From Aliiroseovarius lamellibrachiae (lineage in GTDB: Bacteria > Pseudomonadota > Alphaproteobacteria > Rhodobacterales > Rhodobacteraceae): a DNA stretch of 64,000 nt. Under the pieces are notes generated by a model. That model made no database searches, was not told the origin of the DNA, and worked only from the letters and a program-made list of their open reading frames with translations. Where the stretch lies: NCBI RefSeq assembly GCF_018599245.1, contig NZ_JAHEVJ010000003.1, positions 62,001 to 126,000 on the forward strand, in the 5' to 3' direction. Positions 30,191-39,349 of the stretch are shown here, one piece after another (within the stretch, counting starts at the first letter, position 1; the number at the start of each line of letters is the position of its first letter). The translations under genes and the position numbers were made by a program.

Positions 30191-31294
30191 TTATGCCTCG
30201 TCTTCAGCGATCAAAAGGATCTCGCCTGCGCCTTCCATTTCGCGAATGCGAGAGATGATGGTGTTCATGGCCGCCTCGCCGTCGGCCTCTTTGACCTTGC
30301 CGAGGGATTGGATTTCTTCGCGGATCTGTTCGGCCATGCGTTTGGACATCGCGCTGAGGATGAACTCTGCCACCTCCTCCAGGTCGCCGCTGGCGGCTGC
30401 CAGCGCGGTGATCAGCACGGCCTGATCGATGTCTTTGGTCACTTTTGGAATGTCGCGTGGGTCAATCCGGCTTGGAATATTTGCGAATGTAAAGATGGCT
30501 TTGCGCACTTCTTCGGCAAAGACCTGATCGTCTTCTTGCAGGCCGTTCAACACCTCGTCCCGCGTGGCGGCTGGCGAGAAGTTCAGGATCGCGCCGACCC
30601 GTTCAACAGGGCCTTCTTCAAAGGCGCTGGCCGGTTGCGCATCCAATTGCTCGGCCAACGAGCGCCCGATTTTGTCCACCACAAGCGGGTCGATATTGCC
30701 GGTCAGGGATACCGCGTAGGCCACTTTGCGTGCCCGCGGGCCGGGCAGCCGTCCCAACAACTCCGCCGCCACTGACACTTTGAGTTTGGACAGCAAAACC
30801 GCCGCCACTTCGGTGCTTTCACTTTCCAAAACGGGCAAGAGTTTCATCGGGTCGAGGCCAGAGATCGTTTCCCACGGGTTGCCCGTGACGCGCACGCCTG
30901 AATTTTTGCGCACCCGCGCGATAGTGGCCGGGTCAATCGCCCCCTCCAAGACATTTAGCGCCCCTTCAAGCCCGCCTGGAAACGCCATGCCAATGTCTTC
31001 GATTTCCATCACAAATTCTTCGATCACCGCCGCGACGGTGGCTTTGTCGATCAGCCTCATATCGGACATCAGTTCAATCAGGTCGGTTTGCATGTTTTCG
31101 GGCAGGTTTGCCAATGGCAATTCGGCGCCTTCGGACAGCAAAAGCCGGATAATGATCGCGGCTTTTTGCTTTTTGGACAAGATACGCTGGGGCGACGAAA
31201 AGCGGCTGGCGTCGGGCATACCGGACCCGCCGATATTGCCAATTTCACCGGGCAACATCACATCACTTTCCATAGGCATCAAGGATGAGGACAC
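30191..31294 (-). CDS. fliG: FliG-like flagellar motor switch protein (solitary, divergent)
   Basis: Would form the rotor ring part that meets the stator. 367 residues with N-, middle and C-terminal FliG domains. The C-terminal torque region is recognisable (SRIDPRDIPKVTKDIDQAVLITAL, about 277-300). The middle-domain EHPQ motif reads ESES (157-160, in VLESESTEVAAVLLSKL). No other flagellar gene is in the window. Start: GTG 31294 with GGAG six bases upstream; ATG 31279 is the alternative. A long polar N-terminal extension (about 40 residues) precedes the domain. FliG family is clear; whether it serves a functional motor is not. Confidence 0.82.
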   Translation of the reverse strand: MSSSLMPMESDVMLPGEIGNIGGSGMPDASRFSSPQRILSKKQKAAIIIRLLLSEGAELPLANLPENMQTDLIELMSDMRLIDKATVAAVIEEFVMEIEDIGMAFPGGLEGALNVLEGAIDPATIARVRKNSGVRVTGNPWETISGLDPMKLLPVLESESTEVAAVLLSKLKVSVAAELLGRLPGPRARKVAYAVSLTGNIDPLVVDKIGRSLAEQLDAQPASAFEEGPVERVGAILNFSPAATRDEVLNGLQEDDQVFAEEVRKAIFTFANIPSRIDPRDIPKVTKDIDQAVLITALAAASGDLEEVAEFILSAMSKRMAEQIREEIQSLGKVKEADGEAAMNTIISRIREMEGAGEILLIAEDEA

Positions 31295-31372
31295 ACAACA
31301 CTCCGTTCACAATACATTTGGGAAAATGCCATGACCGGAGTTAAAACATCGTGACCAAGACCGGGGGAAACG

Positions 31373-31403
31373 CAAAAAAGGCGAGGTTCCCCCCGCCTTT
31401 TTG
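31373..31403 (-). terminator. Rho-independent terminator of purB
   Basis: AAAAAGGC-G-GGGGG type stem: on the minus strand CAAAAAGGCGG, loop, CCTCGCCTTTTTT. It lies about 40 bp past the purB stop. Confidence 0.75.
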
Positions 31404-31444
31404 ATGAATTTTTTCACGAGCTTAACGGCGCGCGTCTTTTGCGC

Positions 31445-32752
31445 TTAGCTGTCGCCAAAAACCCGCTTGAAAATCGTGTCCACATGTTTGGTGTGATACG
31501 CCATGTCAAATTTCTCGTTGATCGCCTCGGCGCCAAGCGCTTTGACCACGGCGTCATCTGCCAAAAGCAATTCACGGAAATCAAGACGTTCTTCCCAGAC
31601 CTTGAGCGCATTACGCTGCACCATGGCATAGGCGTCTTCGCGCGATACACCTGCTTGGGTGAGGGCCAAAAGCACGCGCTGGCTCATCACCAAGCCAGGG
31701 AATTTATTCATGTTATCCAACATGTTGTCTGGAAAGATCAGCATCTTTTCGACAACACCGGCCAGACGGTGCAGGGCAAAATCAAGCGTGATGGTCGCAT
31801 CTGGTCCAATGGCGCGTTCAACCGAGCTGTGCGAAATATCACGCTCGTGCCACAGGGCGACGTTTTCCATCGCAGGCACCACAGCCATACGCACCAAACG
31901 GGCCAAACCGGTCAGGTTTTCGGTCAGCACAGGGTTCTTTTTATGCGGCATCGCGGACGAGCCTTTTTGGCCCATTGAGAAAAACTCGGCCCCTTCCAGA
32001 ACTTCTGTGCGTTGCATGTGGCGAATTTCAACGGCGATGTTTTCGATCGAGCTGGCAATCACACCCAAAGTGGCAAAAAACATTGCGTGACGGTCGCGCG
32101 GAATGACCTGTGTGCTGATCGGCTCTGGGCGCAGGCCCAGTTTCTCGCAGACATGCTCTTCAACCGCGGGATCAATATTGGCAAAAGTGCCAACAGCACC
32201 AGAAATCGCGCCGGTGGCAATTTCAAAACGCGCTTTTTCCAAACGGTTTTTGTTTCGATCCATTTCCGCATAGAAACGCGCGAAAGTCAGACCCATTGTG
32301 GTGGGTTCGGCGTGAATGCCGTGACTGCGGCCCACACGCACCGTGTCTTTGTGTTCCATCGCGCGGGTTTTAAGCGCCGCCAGAACCCGATCCATACCGC
32401 CCAACAGAATGTCAGCAGCCCGCACCATTTGTACGTTCAAACAGGTGTCCAACACATCCGAAGAGGTCATGCCCTGATGCACAAAACGCGCCTCATCCGA
32501 CCCGACATGTTCTGCCAGATGGGTCAGAAACGCGATGACGTCATGTTTGGTCACGGCTTCGATTTCATCAATGCGCGCCACATCAAACTCGACATCTTTG
32601 GCCTTCCACACCGCGTCGGCATTTTCGCGTGGGATCACGCCCAGATCGGCCATTGCGTCACAAGCATGGGCTTCGATTTCATACCAGATTTTAAACTTGG
32701 TCTCAGGCGACCAAATGGCAACCATTTCGGGGCGGGAATAGCGTGGGATCAT
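31445..32752 (-). CDS. purB: Adenylosuccinate lyase
   Basis: Splits fumarate from SAICAR and adenylosuccinate in purine synthesis. 435 residues. The superfamily signature is SSAMPHKKNPVLTENL (near 262-277), with the mobile catalytic Ser; the first conserved histidine segment is GRSHGIHAEPTT (near 140) and a second lies in HQGMTSSD (near 87). This is the shorter bacterial type like B. subtilis PurB. Start: ATG 32752. It is divergent from the small secreted-protein gene. Confidence 0.95.
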   Translation of the reverse strand: MIPRYSRPEMVAIWSPETKFKIWYEIEAHACDAMADLGVIPRENADAVWKAKDVEFDVARIDEIEAVTKHDVIAFLTHLAEHVGSDEARFVHQGMTSSDVLDTCLNVQMVRAADILLGGMDRVLAALKTRAMEHKDTVRVGRSHGIHAEPTTMGLTFARFYAEMDRNKNRLEKARFEIATGAISGAVGTFANIDPAVEEHVCEKLGLRPEPISTQVIPRDRHAMFFATLGVIASSIENIAVEIRHMQRTEVLEGAEFFSMGQKGSSAMPHKKNPVLTENLTGLARLVRMAVVPAMENVALWHERDISHSSVERAIGPDATITLDFALHRLAGVVEKMLIFPDNMLDNMNKFPGLVMSQRVLLALTQAGVSREDAYAMVQRNALKVWEERLDFRELLLADDAVVKALGAEAINEKFDMAYHTKHVDTIFKRVFGDS

Positions 32753-32832
32753 GTCACAGCCTTTTGAGTTGGAGGTCCGTTGCGCACCTCATAGACTGTG
32801 GTGATGCAGCAAACAAGGGAAGGGGCACACGG

Positions 32833-33234
32833 ATGGGCCGGATTGCAGCACTGTTAGCGCCAATGATGGTCAGTTTCCCTTTTTTTGCGCTGGCGGATGG
32901 CGAATTTCGCCCCTTATCGGGCCAAGAGATTCGCGCCACGCTTTCGGATGCAAAACTCCTCTATCTCACCACATCCGCGGGCGAAGAAACGGCACAAGAA
33001 AATGGCATTTGGCAATTGTTTCGCACAGATGGGCAAACGCTTTATGTGTCAGGGAATGGTGGGGGGGCTCAAAGCTGGGGCACATGGTTTGTGCAAGACG
33101 GTGAAGAGGGGGCCCAATATTGTTCAACCTGGCCGCCCTCAACCCATGCCACCTGCTATGACGTGACCCGCTCAGACGATCTGGTCAAATTTCGCGGCAC
33201 ACAAGTCGACACCTATCTGGGAAGGCTTAAATGA
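32833..33234 (+). CDS. Small exported protein, unrecognised family
   Basis: 133 residues. A signal peptide (MGRIAALLAPMMVSFPFFALA, about 1-21) precedes a mature part rich in Gly, Trp and Thr, with two cysteines (in YCSTWPPS and TCYDV) that could form a disulfide. No family recognised with confidence. Start: ATG 32833 after AAGGGG; the frame opens earlier but lacks a ribosome site. The stop overlaps the DUF6314 start (ATGA), so the two genes are translated together. Confidence 0.7.
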   Translation: MGRIAALLAPMMVSFPFFALADGEFRPLSGQEIRATLSDAKLLYLTTSAGEETAQENGIWQLFRTDGQTLYVSGNGGGAQSWGTWFVQDGEEGAQYCSTWPPSTHATCYDVTRSDDLVKFRGTQVDTYLGRLK

Positions 33235-33677
33235 CCCGGACGCTCACCGATTTCCAAGGCCGCTGGCGCATGTCCCGCCGGATCGAAGACGCAAACGCCG
33301 GCAGCACTGGCCGGTTTGAAGGCGTGGCCGTCTTTACCCCAACCCCAAACGGTCTGATCTATGACGAAGCGGGCGAGCTGCGCTTGCCCTCTGGCCCCGC
33401 GCGTCAAACGGGCCAAGCCGGGCTTCATGCCACCCGCCGCTACCTCTGGCAACAAGATGACGACTATGATCAGGGCGGGGTGCTGGTGCAATTTGCAGAC
33501 GGTCGCGACTTTCACCGTATCAATCTGGGCCAAGACACCAGCACCGCCTTTCACGACTGCCCACCCGATCAATATGAAGTCAGCTATACCTTCACCAGGT
33601 GGCCCGATTGGCGCGCCACCTGGCGGGTCTATGGACCAAAGAAAAACTACATGATGTTCACCGACTACATCCGATGA
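33231..33677 (+). CDS. DUF6314 family protein
   Basis: 148 residues, no signal peptide, so cytoplasmic. The pattern FQGRWRMSRRIED at the start, GRFEGVAVF, the DGRDFHRI turn, CPPDQYEVSYTF and WRVYGPKKNY at the end fits a small lipocalin-like beta barrel family common in Rhodobacterales. The function is unknown. Translationally coupled to the exported protein upstream. Confidence 0.75.
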   Translation: MTRTLTDFQGRWRMSRRIEDANAGSTGRFEGVAVFTPTPNGLIYDEAGELRLPSGPARQTGQAGLHATRRYLWQQDDDYDQGGVLVQFADGRDFHRINLGQDTSTAFHDCPPDQYEVSYTFTRWPDWRATWRVYGPKKNYMMFTDYIR

Positions 33678-33704
33678 ACACCGCGGCACAGTCCGGCCAA
33701 GCCC

Positions 33705-33745
33705 CCTTTTTTCTTGTCAGAAATATCCCCGCCGGAGGCGCATCT
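33705..33745. repeat. Dispersed intergenic repeat, copy E (inverted half only)
   Basis: Read on the minus strand: GCCTCCGGCGGG GATATTT, CTG, ACAAG, then an A-run and GG. It lies between the convergent DUF6314 and FosA-like genes. Same core as copies A-D, without the GGGGC-GCT-GCCCC hairpin. Confidence 0.8.
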
Positions 33746-33761
33746 CGCAAGCTGAACCAGC

Positions 33762-34169
33762 CTAACGATCTATCACCACCACACCCTTGCCCGGATGCGC
33801 GCGGTAATGGGCCAATCGACTGTCTAGATCCCCTTGATGAAGCTCCAACCGATGCCCGTCGGGGTCCAGAAAATAGATCGACGCCCCCTCGGATCCATTC
33901 TCTTTCCACAAATGCGCCTGCGCCGAAATCTCCCGTGAAAGCCGTTCAAAATCAGATGCTTCACATGAAAGCGCAATATGGCTGTCATCGGCGCGCGGCG
34001 TGACCTTATCCGCCCGCTCCAAACACAACCAAACTGACCCAAGCTCAAGATAGGCGCTTTTGTCAGACGTGGCCCGCAGCACCGCCCCCAAAAGATCCAC
34101 ATAAAACGTCTGCGACCGGCCCAGATCAGAGACGGCAAGCGTGATGTGGTTCAATCCTGTGACCGCCAT
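33762..34169 (-). CDS. FosA-like fosfomycin thiol transferase (VOC/glyoxalase superfamily)
   Basis: 135 residues, a full-length FosA-type protein. Metal ligands align as H8 (NHITLAV), H64 (DSHIALS) and E109 (RLELHQGDL). The fosfomycin-binding and K+-loop residues of Pseudomonas FosA also have counterparts: T10, W47, K89, S93, S97, Y99 and R118. The family adds glutathione to fosfomycin with Mn2+; glutathione is expected in this group. It may act on another epoxide or be chromosomal background rather than acquired resistance. Start: ATG 34169, 64 bp from dnaB on the same strand. FosA family membership is strong, activity is inferred. Confidence 0.78.
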   Translation of the reverse strand: MAVTGLNHITLAVSDLGRSQTFYVDLLGAVLRATSDKSAYLELGSVWLCLERADKVTPRADDSHIALSCEASDFERLSREISAQAHLWKENGSEGASIYFLDPDGHRLELHQGDLDSRLAHYRAHPGKGVVVIDR

Positions 34170-34233
34170 CCGCCCACCATCCCTGTCTTATGTCTGCTCG
34201 GCTTTCGCCTCTGCCTCAGCCTGTAGCGCCCTT

Positions 34234-35745
34234 TTAGAACGCCTGCTCGTGACCCTGTTGATAGTCTTTCACCAGATTGCCAAAACGAGTGTATTTCGCT
34301 TCAAACGACAGATCGACAATGCCGATCGGGCCGTGACGCTGCTTGCCCAAGATGACCTCGGCCTTGCCGTAAAGCGGGGCCATTTCCTCTTGCCACAGCG
34401 CAATCTTATCCAGCTCGTGATCGCCCGGCTTTTCACGCTCTTTGTAATATTCCTCGCGGTACACAAACATCACCACGTCGGCATCTTGCTCAATCGACCC
34501 CGATTCCCGAAGGTCCGACAGTTGCGGGCGTTTGTCGTCGCGGTTTTCCACCTGACGCGACAGCTGTGACAGGGCAATCACCGGGATGTTCAGCTCTTTC
34601 GCAATCGCCTTCATGCCCATCGAAATCTCGCCAATCTCGTTCACACGGTTTTCCGCGGTCCCGCGACACAGCTGCAGATAGTCGATGATCAACACATCAA
34701 GCCCATGGGTCCGCTTTAACCGCCGCGCCCGGGCCGCCAGTTGCGAGATCGGCAGGGCGGGCGTGTCGTCGATGTAAAGCGGGCAGGCTTCCAGATCTTT
34801 CGCCGCCTGAACCAGCCGCCGAAACTCGCTTTCATCCATATCCCCTTGGCGGATTTTATGGGATGAAATCTCAGCCGCTTCCGCCAAAATCCGGCTCGCC
34901 AACTGCTCCGCCGACATCTCAAGCGAGAAGAACCCAACCACGCCGCCATCCACCGCGCCCTCGGACCCGTCGGGCTTTAGCCCGCGCTTATAGGCCTTGG
35001 CCACGTTGAACGCGATGTTGGTCGCAAGCGAGGTTTTCCCCATCGACGGACGCCCCGCCAGAATGATCAAATCCGACGGGTGCAAGCCGCCCATTTTCTT
35101 ATCAAGATCCACAAGACCCGTGGACACACCGGCCATCCCGCCGCCGCGCTCATAGGCCGCGTTGGCGTTTTGCACCGCCCCGGTGACGGCCTTTAGAAAC
35201 GATTGAAACCCCGTGTCCGCTTGCCCCGCTTCACCGAGCTTATAAAGCGACTGCTCCGCCTCTATGATCTGTTCTTTTGGCTCGGATGAAATATCAACCT
35301 TGGCCGCTTTGGCGGAAATATCTTCGCCCAGCCGGATCAGCTCGCGCCGGATCGCCAGATCGTAAATCATCTGCGCATAATCGCGCGCCGCAAAGGATGA
35401 GATCGCCGCCCCCGCCAAACGCGCCAAATAGGCGGCCCCGCCCAGCTCTTTCAGACCTTCGTCATCCTCCATAAACGCCTTCAGCGTCACGGGGCTGGCC
35501 AAAGCGTTCTTGGCAATGCGGGCGGCTGCAATTTCGTAAATCCGCTGATGCACGGGTTCGTAAAAATGCGTGGCTGTGATGATCGAGGCGACCCGGTCGT
35601 ACACATCATTGTTGGTCAGGATCGCACCCAAAAGCTGCTGCTCAGCTTCGATGTGATGCGGCAAGATCCCCTGCATCGCATCACCCAATTCGCCGGTCTC
35701 GGTTGGCGCTGGAAGATTGCCCGGAATGGTGCTGATGTTGTTCAT
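34234..35745 (-). CDS. dnaB: Replicative DNA helicase DnaB
   Basis: Hexameric helicase that unwinds DNA at the replication fork. 503 residues: N-terminal DnaB domain with HIEAEQQLLGAIL (about 31-43), linker, then RecA-like domain with Walker A GRPSMGKTSLA (near 231-241), Walker B VLIIDYLQLC (near 350) and the DnaB box GSIEQDADVVMFVYR (near 430). No intein. Start: ATG 35745. It is followed by the fosA-like gene. Confidence 0.96.
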   Translation of the reverse strand: MNNISTIPGNLPAPTETGELGDAMQGILPHHIEAEQQLLGAILTNNDVYDRVASIITATHFYEPVHQRIYEIAAARIAKNALASPVTLKAFMEDDEGLKELGGAAYLARLAGAAISSFAARDYAQMIYDLAIRRELIRLGEDISAKAAKVDISSEPKEQIIEAEQSLYKLGEAGQADTGFQSFLKAVTGAVQNANAAYERGGGMAGVSTGLVDLDKKMGGLHPSDLIILAGRPSMGKTSLATNIAFNVAKAYKRGLKPDGSEGAVDGGVVGFFSLEMSAEQLASRILAEAAEISSHKIRQGDMDESEFRRLVQAAKDLEACPLYIDDTPALPISQLAARARRLKRTHGLDVLIIDYLQLCRGTAENRVNEIGEISMGMKAIAKELNIPVIALSQLSRQVENRDDKRPQLSDLRESGSIEQDADVVMFVYREEYYKEREKPGDHELDKIALWQEEMAPLYGKAEVILGKQRHGPIGIVDLSFEAKYTRFGNLVKDYQQGHEQAF

Positions 35746-35904
35746 GACCTGTGTCCCTTGTAAGTGGGCGTTTTACCTTTGAACCGGGGCTCAAAGCAAA
35801 ATGTATGTTTCTGTGGTTATCTTGTGGATAAGTCAGACATCACACGGGACCCTACCAGATTTAGTAGGATCCCGCAAAATGGTGCCTAATAGTGGTGGGC
35901 CAGA

Positions 35905-36585
35905 TCAGCTTTCCATGCGTGCTTTTTGCCATGCACGGGGGTCTTTCAAGAACCGCTCCACCTCGTCCAACGTCTCGGATGAGAACGCGCCCTGCGCCTT
36001 GGCTTCCGCCAGAACATCCCACCAGGTACACAGGTGAATAAGCTGAACGCCATGATCTGACAGCGTTTTTTCGGTCTCGGGGAAGATGTCGTAATAAAAC
36101 ACAACCGCGGTGGCCCCACAGGTTGCCCCGGTGTCGCGAATCGCATCCACAAACGACAGTTTTGATCCGCCATCGGTGGTCAGATCCTCAACCAACAGCA
36201 CCCGCTCACCTTCCGACATTGCGCCCTCAATCCGGGCGTTTTTGCCATAGCCTTTGGGCTTTTTGCGCACGTAAGTCATCGGCAGCGCCAGACGTTCCGC
36301 GACCCAAGCCGAAAACGGAATGCCCGCGGTTTCGCCACCCGCAATATTGTCAAACGCCTCAAACCCAGCTTCGCGCATAATGGTGGCTGCCATGAAATCC
36401 ATCAGGGTTGACCGAATGCGCGGATAAGAAATGAGCTTGCGACAATCAATATAGCTGGGCGACGGCAGGCCCGAGGCCAGCGTGAACGGCTCATCCGTGT
36501 TGAAATTCACCGCGCCAATTTCCAGAAGCATCCGGGCGGTGAGGCGGGCAATTTCTTCTTTGGCGGGGAAGGTGGATGGGATCAT
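35905..36585 (-). CDS. pyrE: Orotate phosphoribosyltransferase
   Basis: Joins orotate to PRPP in pyrimidine synthesis. 226 residues, close to other alphaproteobacterial PyrE. PRPP-binding loop [13 protein letters not shown] (129-141). Conserved [13 protein letters not shown] (about 82-94) and [11 protein letters not shown] (105-115) also match. Start: ATG 36585. It lies 105 bp downstream of pyrC on the same strand. Confidence 0.95.
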   Translation of the reverse strand: MIPSTFPAKEEIARLTARMLLEIGAVNFNTDEPFTLASGLPSPSYIDCRKLISYPRIRSTLMDFMAATIMREAGFEAFDNIAGGETAGIPFSAWVAERLALPMTYVRKKPKGYGKNARIEGAMSEGERVLLVEDLTTDGGSKLSFVDAIRDTGATCGATAVVFYYDIFPETEKTLSDHGVQLIHLCTWWDVLAEAKAQGAFSSETLDEVERFLKDPRAWQKARMES

Positions 36586-36690
36586 GGGGCAGCTCCTTTG
36601 ATGCGGGTCTTGGGTGCGGGTCGGCGGTGTGAGGCGTCGGTTGTTGTGTGCGATTGGGCAGGGGGCAGCGCCTTGCCCAATCGCGTGTTC

Positions 36691-37731
36691 TTAAGCGGTC
36701 ACAGACCAATGCAGCGGAAAGCCGGGGTCAAACACGGTGACCGGCCCCTCTGCGCTGTCGATGTGGGTTGGGTAGGCAACGGGGTCGCCTTTGGTCAGGG
36801 TCAGCGTGCTGTCATTTACTGGCAACCCGTAAAAGGCCGGACCGTTCAACGAGGCAAATGCCTCAAGCTTGTCGAGCGCCCGGGCCGTTTCAAACACTTC
36901 CGCCAGGCACGACATGGTGTTGGTTGCGGTGAAACATCCCGCACAGCCACAGGCACTTTCCTTGTTCGGATCGGTGTGCGGCGCGCTGTCGGTGCCAAGG
37001 AAAAACGTGGCCTCGCCAGAGGTTGCGGCTTCGACCAACGCCACGCGATGCTCTTCCCGTTTGGCGACAGGCAGGCAATAGTAATGCGGTTTGATCCCGC
37101 CAACCAGGATGTGGTTGCGGTTGATGATCAGGTGATGTGTGGTGATTGTCGCACCAAGAGTGTCGCCGCCGGACCGCGCGTAATCAACGCCGTTTTTGGT
37201 GGTGATATGCTCCATCACAACCCGCAAATTCGGGTGCGCACGTCGGATGGGGTCCAGTACGCGGTCAATGAACACAGCTTCGCGGTCAAAGATGTCGATG
37301 TCGGCGTCGGTGACTTCGCCGTGCACGCAAAGCGGCAGGCCAATATCAGCCATTTTCTCAAACACCGGGGCAACTTTATCAAAGTCGCGCACGCCGGAAT
37401 TGGAATTGGTGGTGGCGCCTGCGGGATACAGTTTCACCGCTTTGACCAGTCCCGAGGCATGGGCGCGGGCCACGTCTTCGGGATCGGTCCCTTCGGTCAG
37501 ATACAGCACCATCAGGGGATCAAATGTCATGCCCTCGGGCAGGGCGGCCATGATCCGGCTGTGATAGGCGCGGGCATCCTCAGAGGTCACCACAGGGGGA
37601 ATAAGGTTGGGCATAATGATCCCACGGCCAAAATGGCGCGCGGTTTCGGGCAGGACGGCTTTCAGCATCTCGCCATCGCGCAGGTGCAGGTGCCAGTCAT
37701 CAGGGCGGCGGAGTGTCAAAGTCTGGGTCAT
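36691..37731 (-). CDS. pyrC: Dihydroorotase, class II
   Basis: Closes carbamoyl-aspartate to dihydroorotate. 346 residues, same size as E. coli PyrC. The metal-binding DWHLHLRDG (12-20) and the carboxylated-lysine segment [13 protein letters not shown] (Lys near 99) are present, along with VMEHITTK (near 138) and GTDSAPH (near 243). Start: ATG 37731 ([16 protein letters not shown]). Confidence 0.95.
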   Translation of the reverse strand: MTQTLTLRRPDDWHLHLRDGEMLKAVLPETARHFGRGIIMPNLIPPVVTSEDARAYHSRIMAALPEGMTFDPLMVLYLTEGTDPEDVARAHASGLVKAVKLYPAGATTNSNSGVRDFDKVAPVFEKMADIGLPLCVHGEVTDADIDIFDREAVFIDRVLDPIRRAHPNLRVVMEHITTKNGVDYARSGGDTLGATITTHHLIINRNHILVGGIKPHYYCLPVAKREEHRVALVEAATSGEATFFLGTDSAPHTDPNKESACGCAGCFTATNTMSCLAEVFETARALDKLEAFASLNGPAFYGLPVNDSTLTLTKGDPVAYPTHIDSAEGPVTVFDPGFPLHWSVTA

Positions 37732-37781
37732 CGGGACAGTGATTAGACCAAGCCCGGTTTTTAGAAAAGAGCTTTGTTGCC

Positions 37782-38216
37782 TTAACTCTCACGAAGGATG
37801 GCCGCAAAGGGCTCAAGCACATCAAACTCTGCCTCATTTGGGCGCGGGGTCAGGCCCAATCCGGAAAACAGCCCTTGCCTGCGCGCCAGCCGTTCGGTGG
37901 GCAAAAGGCAGACGTGGGTCACTTCGCGGGTGCGAAAGAACCTTGGGTCTGACTGAATGACCTGCGGCAGGCGGGATTTTTCAAACACGCGTGATCGCAG
38001 GGTTTTCACCACCACTTTATGCGTGTCCCCAACCCGCATGTCGGGGTCGTCACATAAAAGAAGGGCGCTGCGCAACTCCGCCTCGCGTTTGCGTAGGCGG
38101 GCGATTTGGGCACGGATATCTGCCAGTTCATCGGCTGGGTGAAGGGGGAGCAAGGGACCAGCCGGGGGTGTTTGTCCAACCGGAGTTCCGCTTAATGTAT
38201 GTCGAATCTGTTCCAT
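37782..38216 (-). CDS. Uncharacterised protein with short coiled coil
   Basis: 144 residues, family not recognised. The N-terminus is Pro-rich; residues about 28-53 ([22 protein letters not shown]) should form a coiled coil; the C-terminal half is basic ([23 protein letters not shown]). No signal peptide or membrane helix. It is 50 bp from both pyrC and the gene upstream, all on one strand, which suggests a small operon. Real on the grounds of its position and its coding-type composition. Confidence 0.6.
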   Translation of the reverse strand: MEQIRHTLSGTPVGQTPPAGPLLPLHPADELADIRAQIARLRKREAELRSALLLCDDPDMRVGDTHKVVVKTLRSRVFEKSRLPQVIQSDPRFFRTREVTHVCLLPTERLARRQGLFSGLGLTPRPNEAEFDVLEPFAAILRES

Positions 38217-38266
38217 AGGGCCACAATGCGGCCATATAGGTTAACGCGCGGTTACGCGCCCCAATC

Positions 38267-39217
38267 TCAGGCGTCTTCCAGCGCCTTATTGGCTTGGTCC
38301 AATGCGCGGCGGAACCGGGGGGCTGACCAATGGCTGGTCACATAGCGGGTCAAAGCCGCGACGCGTTTGGGGTGTGTGCTTACACTGATCCGATCGAGCA
38401 TAACGCGCAGATAAGGCAGGTGTTTTCGCCGGGCGCGCAGGGCCTGAAACAGGCTGATCCGGTCCAACTCTCCCTTTGCTGCTTGGGTGATCAAACCGGG
38501 CAGAACACCCATCGACCACAGTTCCGCCTCGATATATCGGCCCATGCGTGGGCAGGGGATGGGGTGCGCGTTGTCGCCGGAAAACAGGCTGGCGTGCATG
38601 TAATCTTCCGTAATGGCCGGGTTGAACAGCAGGTAAACCGCATCGGCAGCCTCGATCATATCCGGGGCATAGCCATAACGATCAGAGAAATTGGCGCGGC
38701 GCATTTCAGGAAAGCGGCGGTCCCAGCCCGCACGCGCGGTGTCGAGCGTGGCCTGTGCGCCGATCGCAATCACCGTGGCGCCGGGGGCGGCCACCGAAAA
38801 GGTCGCGGCACCATAGCCGCACATGCCCGCACCATAAAAGACCACCTGATCATATTCGTCAAAAAAGCCATCATCCACCAGCCGGTCAAAATAGGCATAG
38901 ACCGCATCGTCGCGAAACCATGTCTCTTTATGGGCCAGGATACACAGATTGGACCAACCGGTGCCGCCCTCTTCTGTCCCGTCCACCAGCGACCAGCCCA
39001 GCGGCGTGTGGTTTGCGCCTTTACGGATGGTGTCGATGGTTTCGAACGTGACGATCAGGGTGGGGCCACCATCGCTGAGAATTGCGGAATGGTGTTCACC
39101 GAGGTTCTCGCAATAGCCACGCTCTTCGCCCATATCATCAATCGCGTGCAGCCAGTCATATTGCTTGGCTGTGGTGAGATCAAAGTGGTGCTCGTTGGTC
39201 AGCGTGTCGTCTTGCAT
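38267..39217 (-). CDS. Uncharacterised alpha/beta-hydrolase-like protein
   Basis: 316 residues, no signal peptide or membrane helix. A nucleophile-elbow-like turn, FYGAGMCGYGA (about 134-144), carries Met-Cys where hydrolases have Ser or Cys, and a strand-turn VIAIGAQATLD follows. Aspartates and a histidine occur downstream (LFNPAITEDYMH), but no triad is certain. Rhodobacterales relatives are often called phosphoadenosine phosphosulfate reductase; none of the CysH motifs (PP-loop, CCxxRK, ECG) are here, so that name is wrong. Function unknown. Located 50 bp upstream of the coiled-coil protein gene. Confidence 0.65.
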   Translation of the reverse strand: MQDDTLTNEHHFDLTTAKQYDWLHAIDDMGEERGYCENLGEHHSAILSDGGPTLIVTFETIDTIRKGANHTPLGWSLVDGTEEGGTGWSNLCILAHKETWFRDDAVYAYFDRLVDDGFFDEYDQVVFYGAGMCGYGAATFSVAAPGATVIAIGAQATLDTARAGWDRRFPEMRRANFSDRYGYAPDMIEAADAVYLLFNPAITEDYMHASLFSGDNAHPIPCPRMGRYIEAELWSMGVLPGLITQAAKGELDRISLFQALRARRKHLPYLRVMLDRISVSTHPKRVAALTRYVTSHWSAPRFRRALDQANKALEDA

Positions 39218-39349
39218 GTCGGTCTCGTTTGTTCGGCCATCCCCTGAGAATATTGGTAAAGACTAATGCGGGCGCGATTGGGTGTGCAATGGGGCAAAAG
39301 CGTGATCTTCTGATGCGAAAAGCGTGACTGTTGACGTAACGGCATCAAT

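Noticed and set aside
38267-39217. Annotation as phosphoadenosine phosphosulfate reductase
   Set aside because: The CysH signatures present in the real cysH at 47.6-48.3 kb are all missing here.
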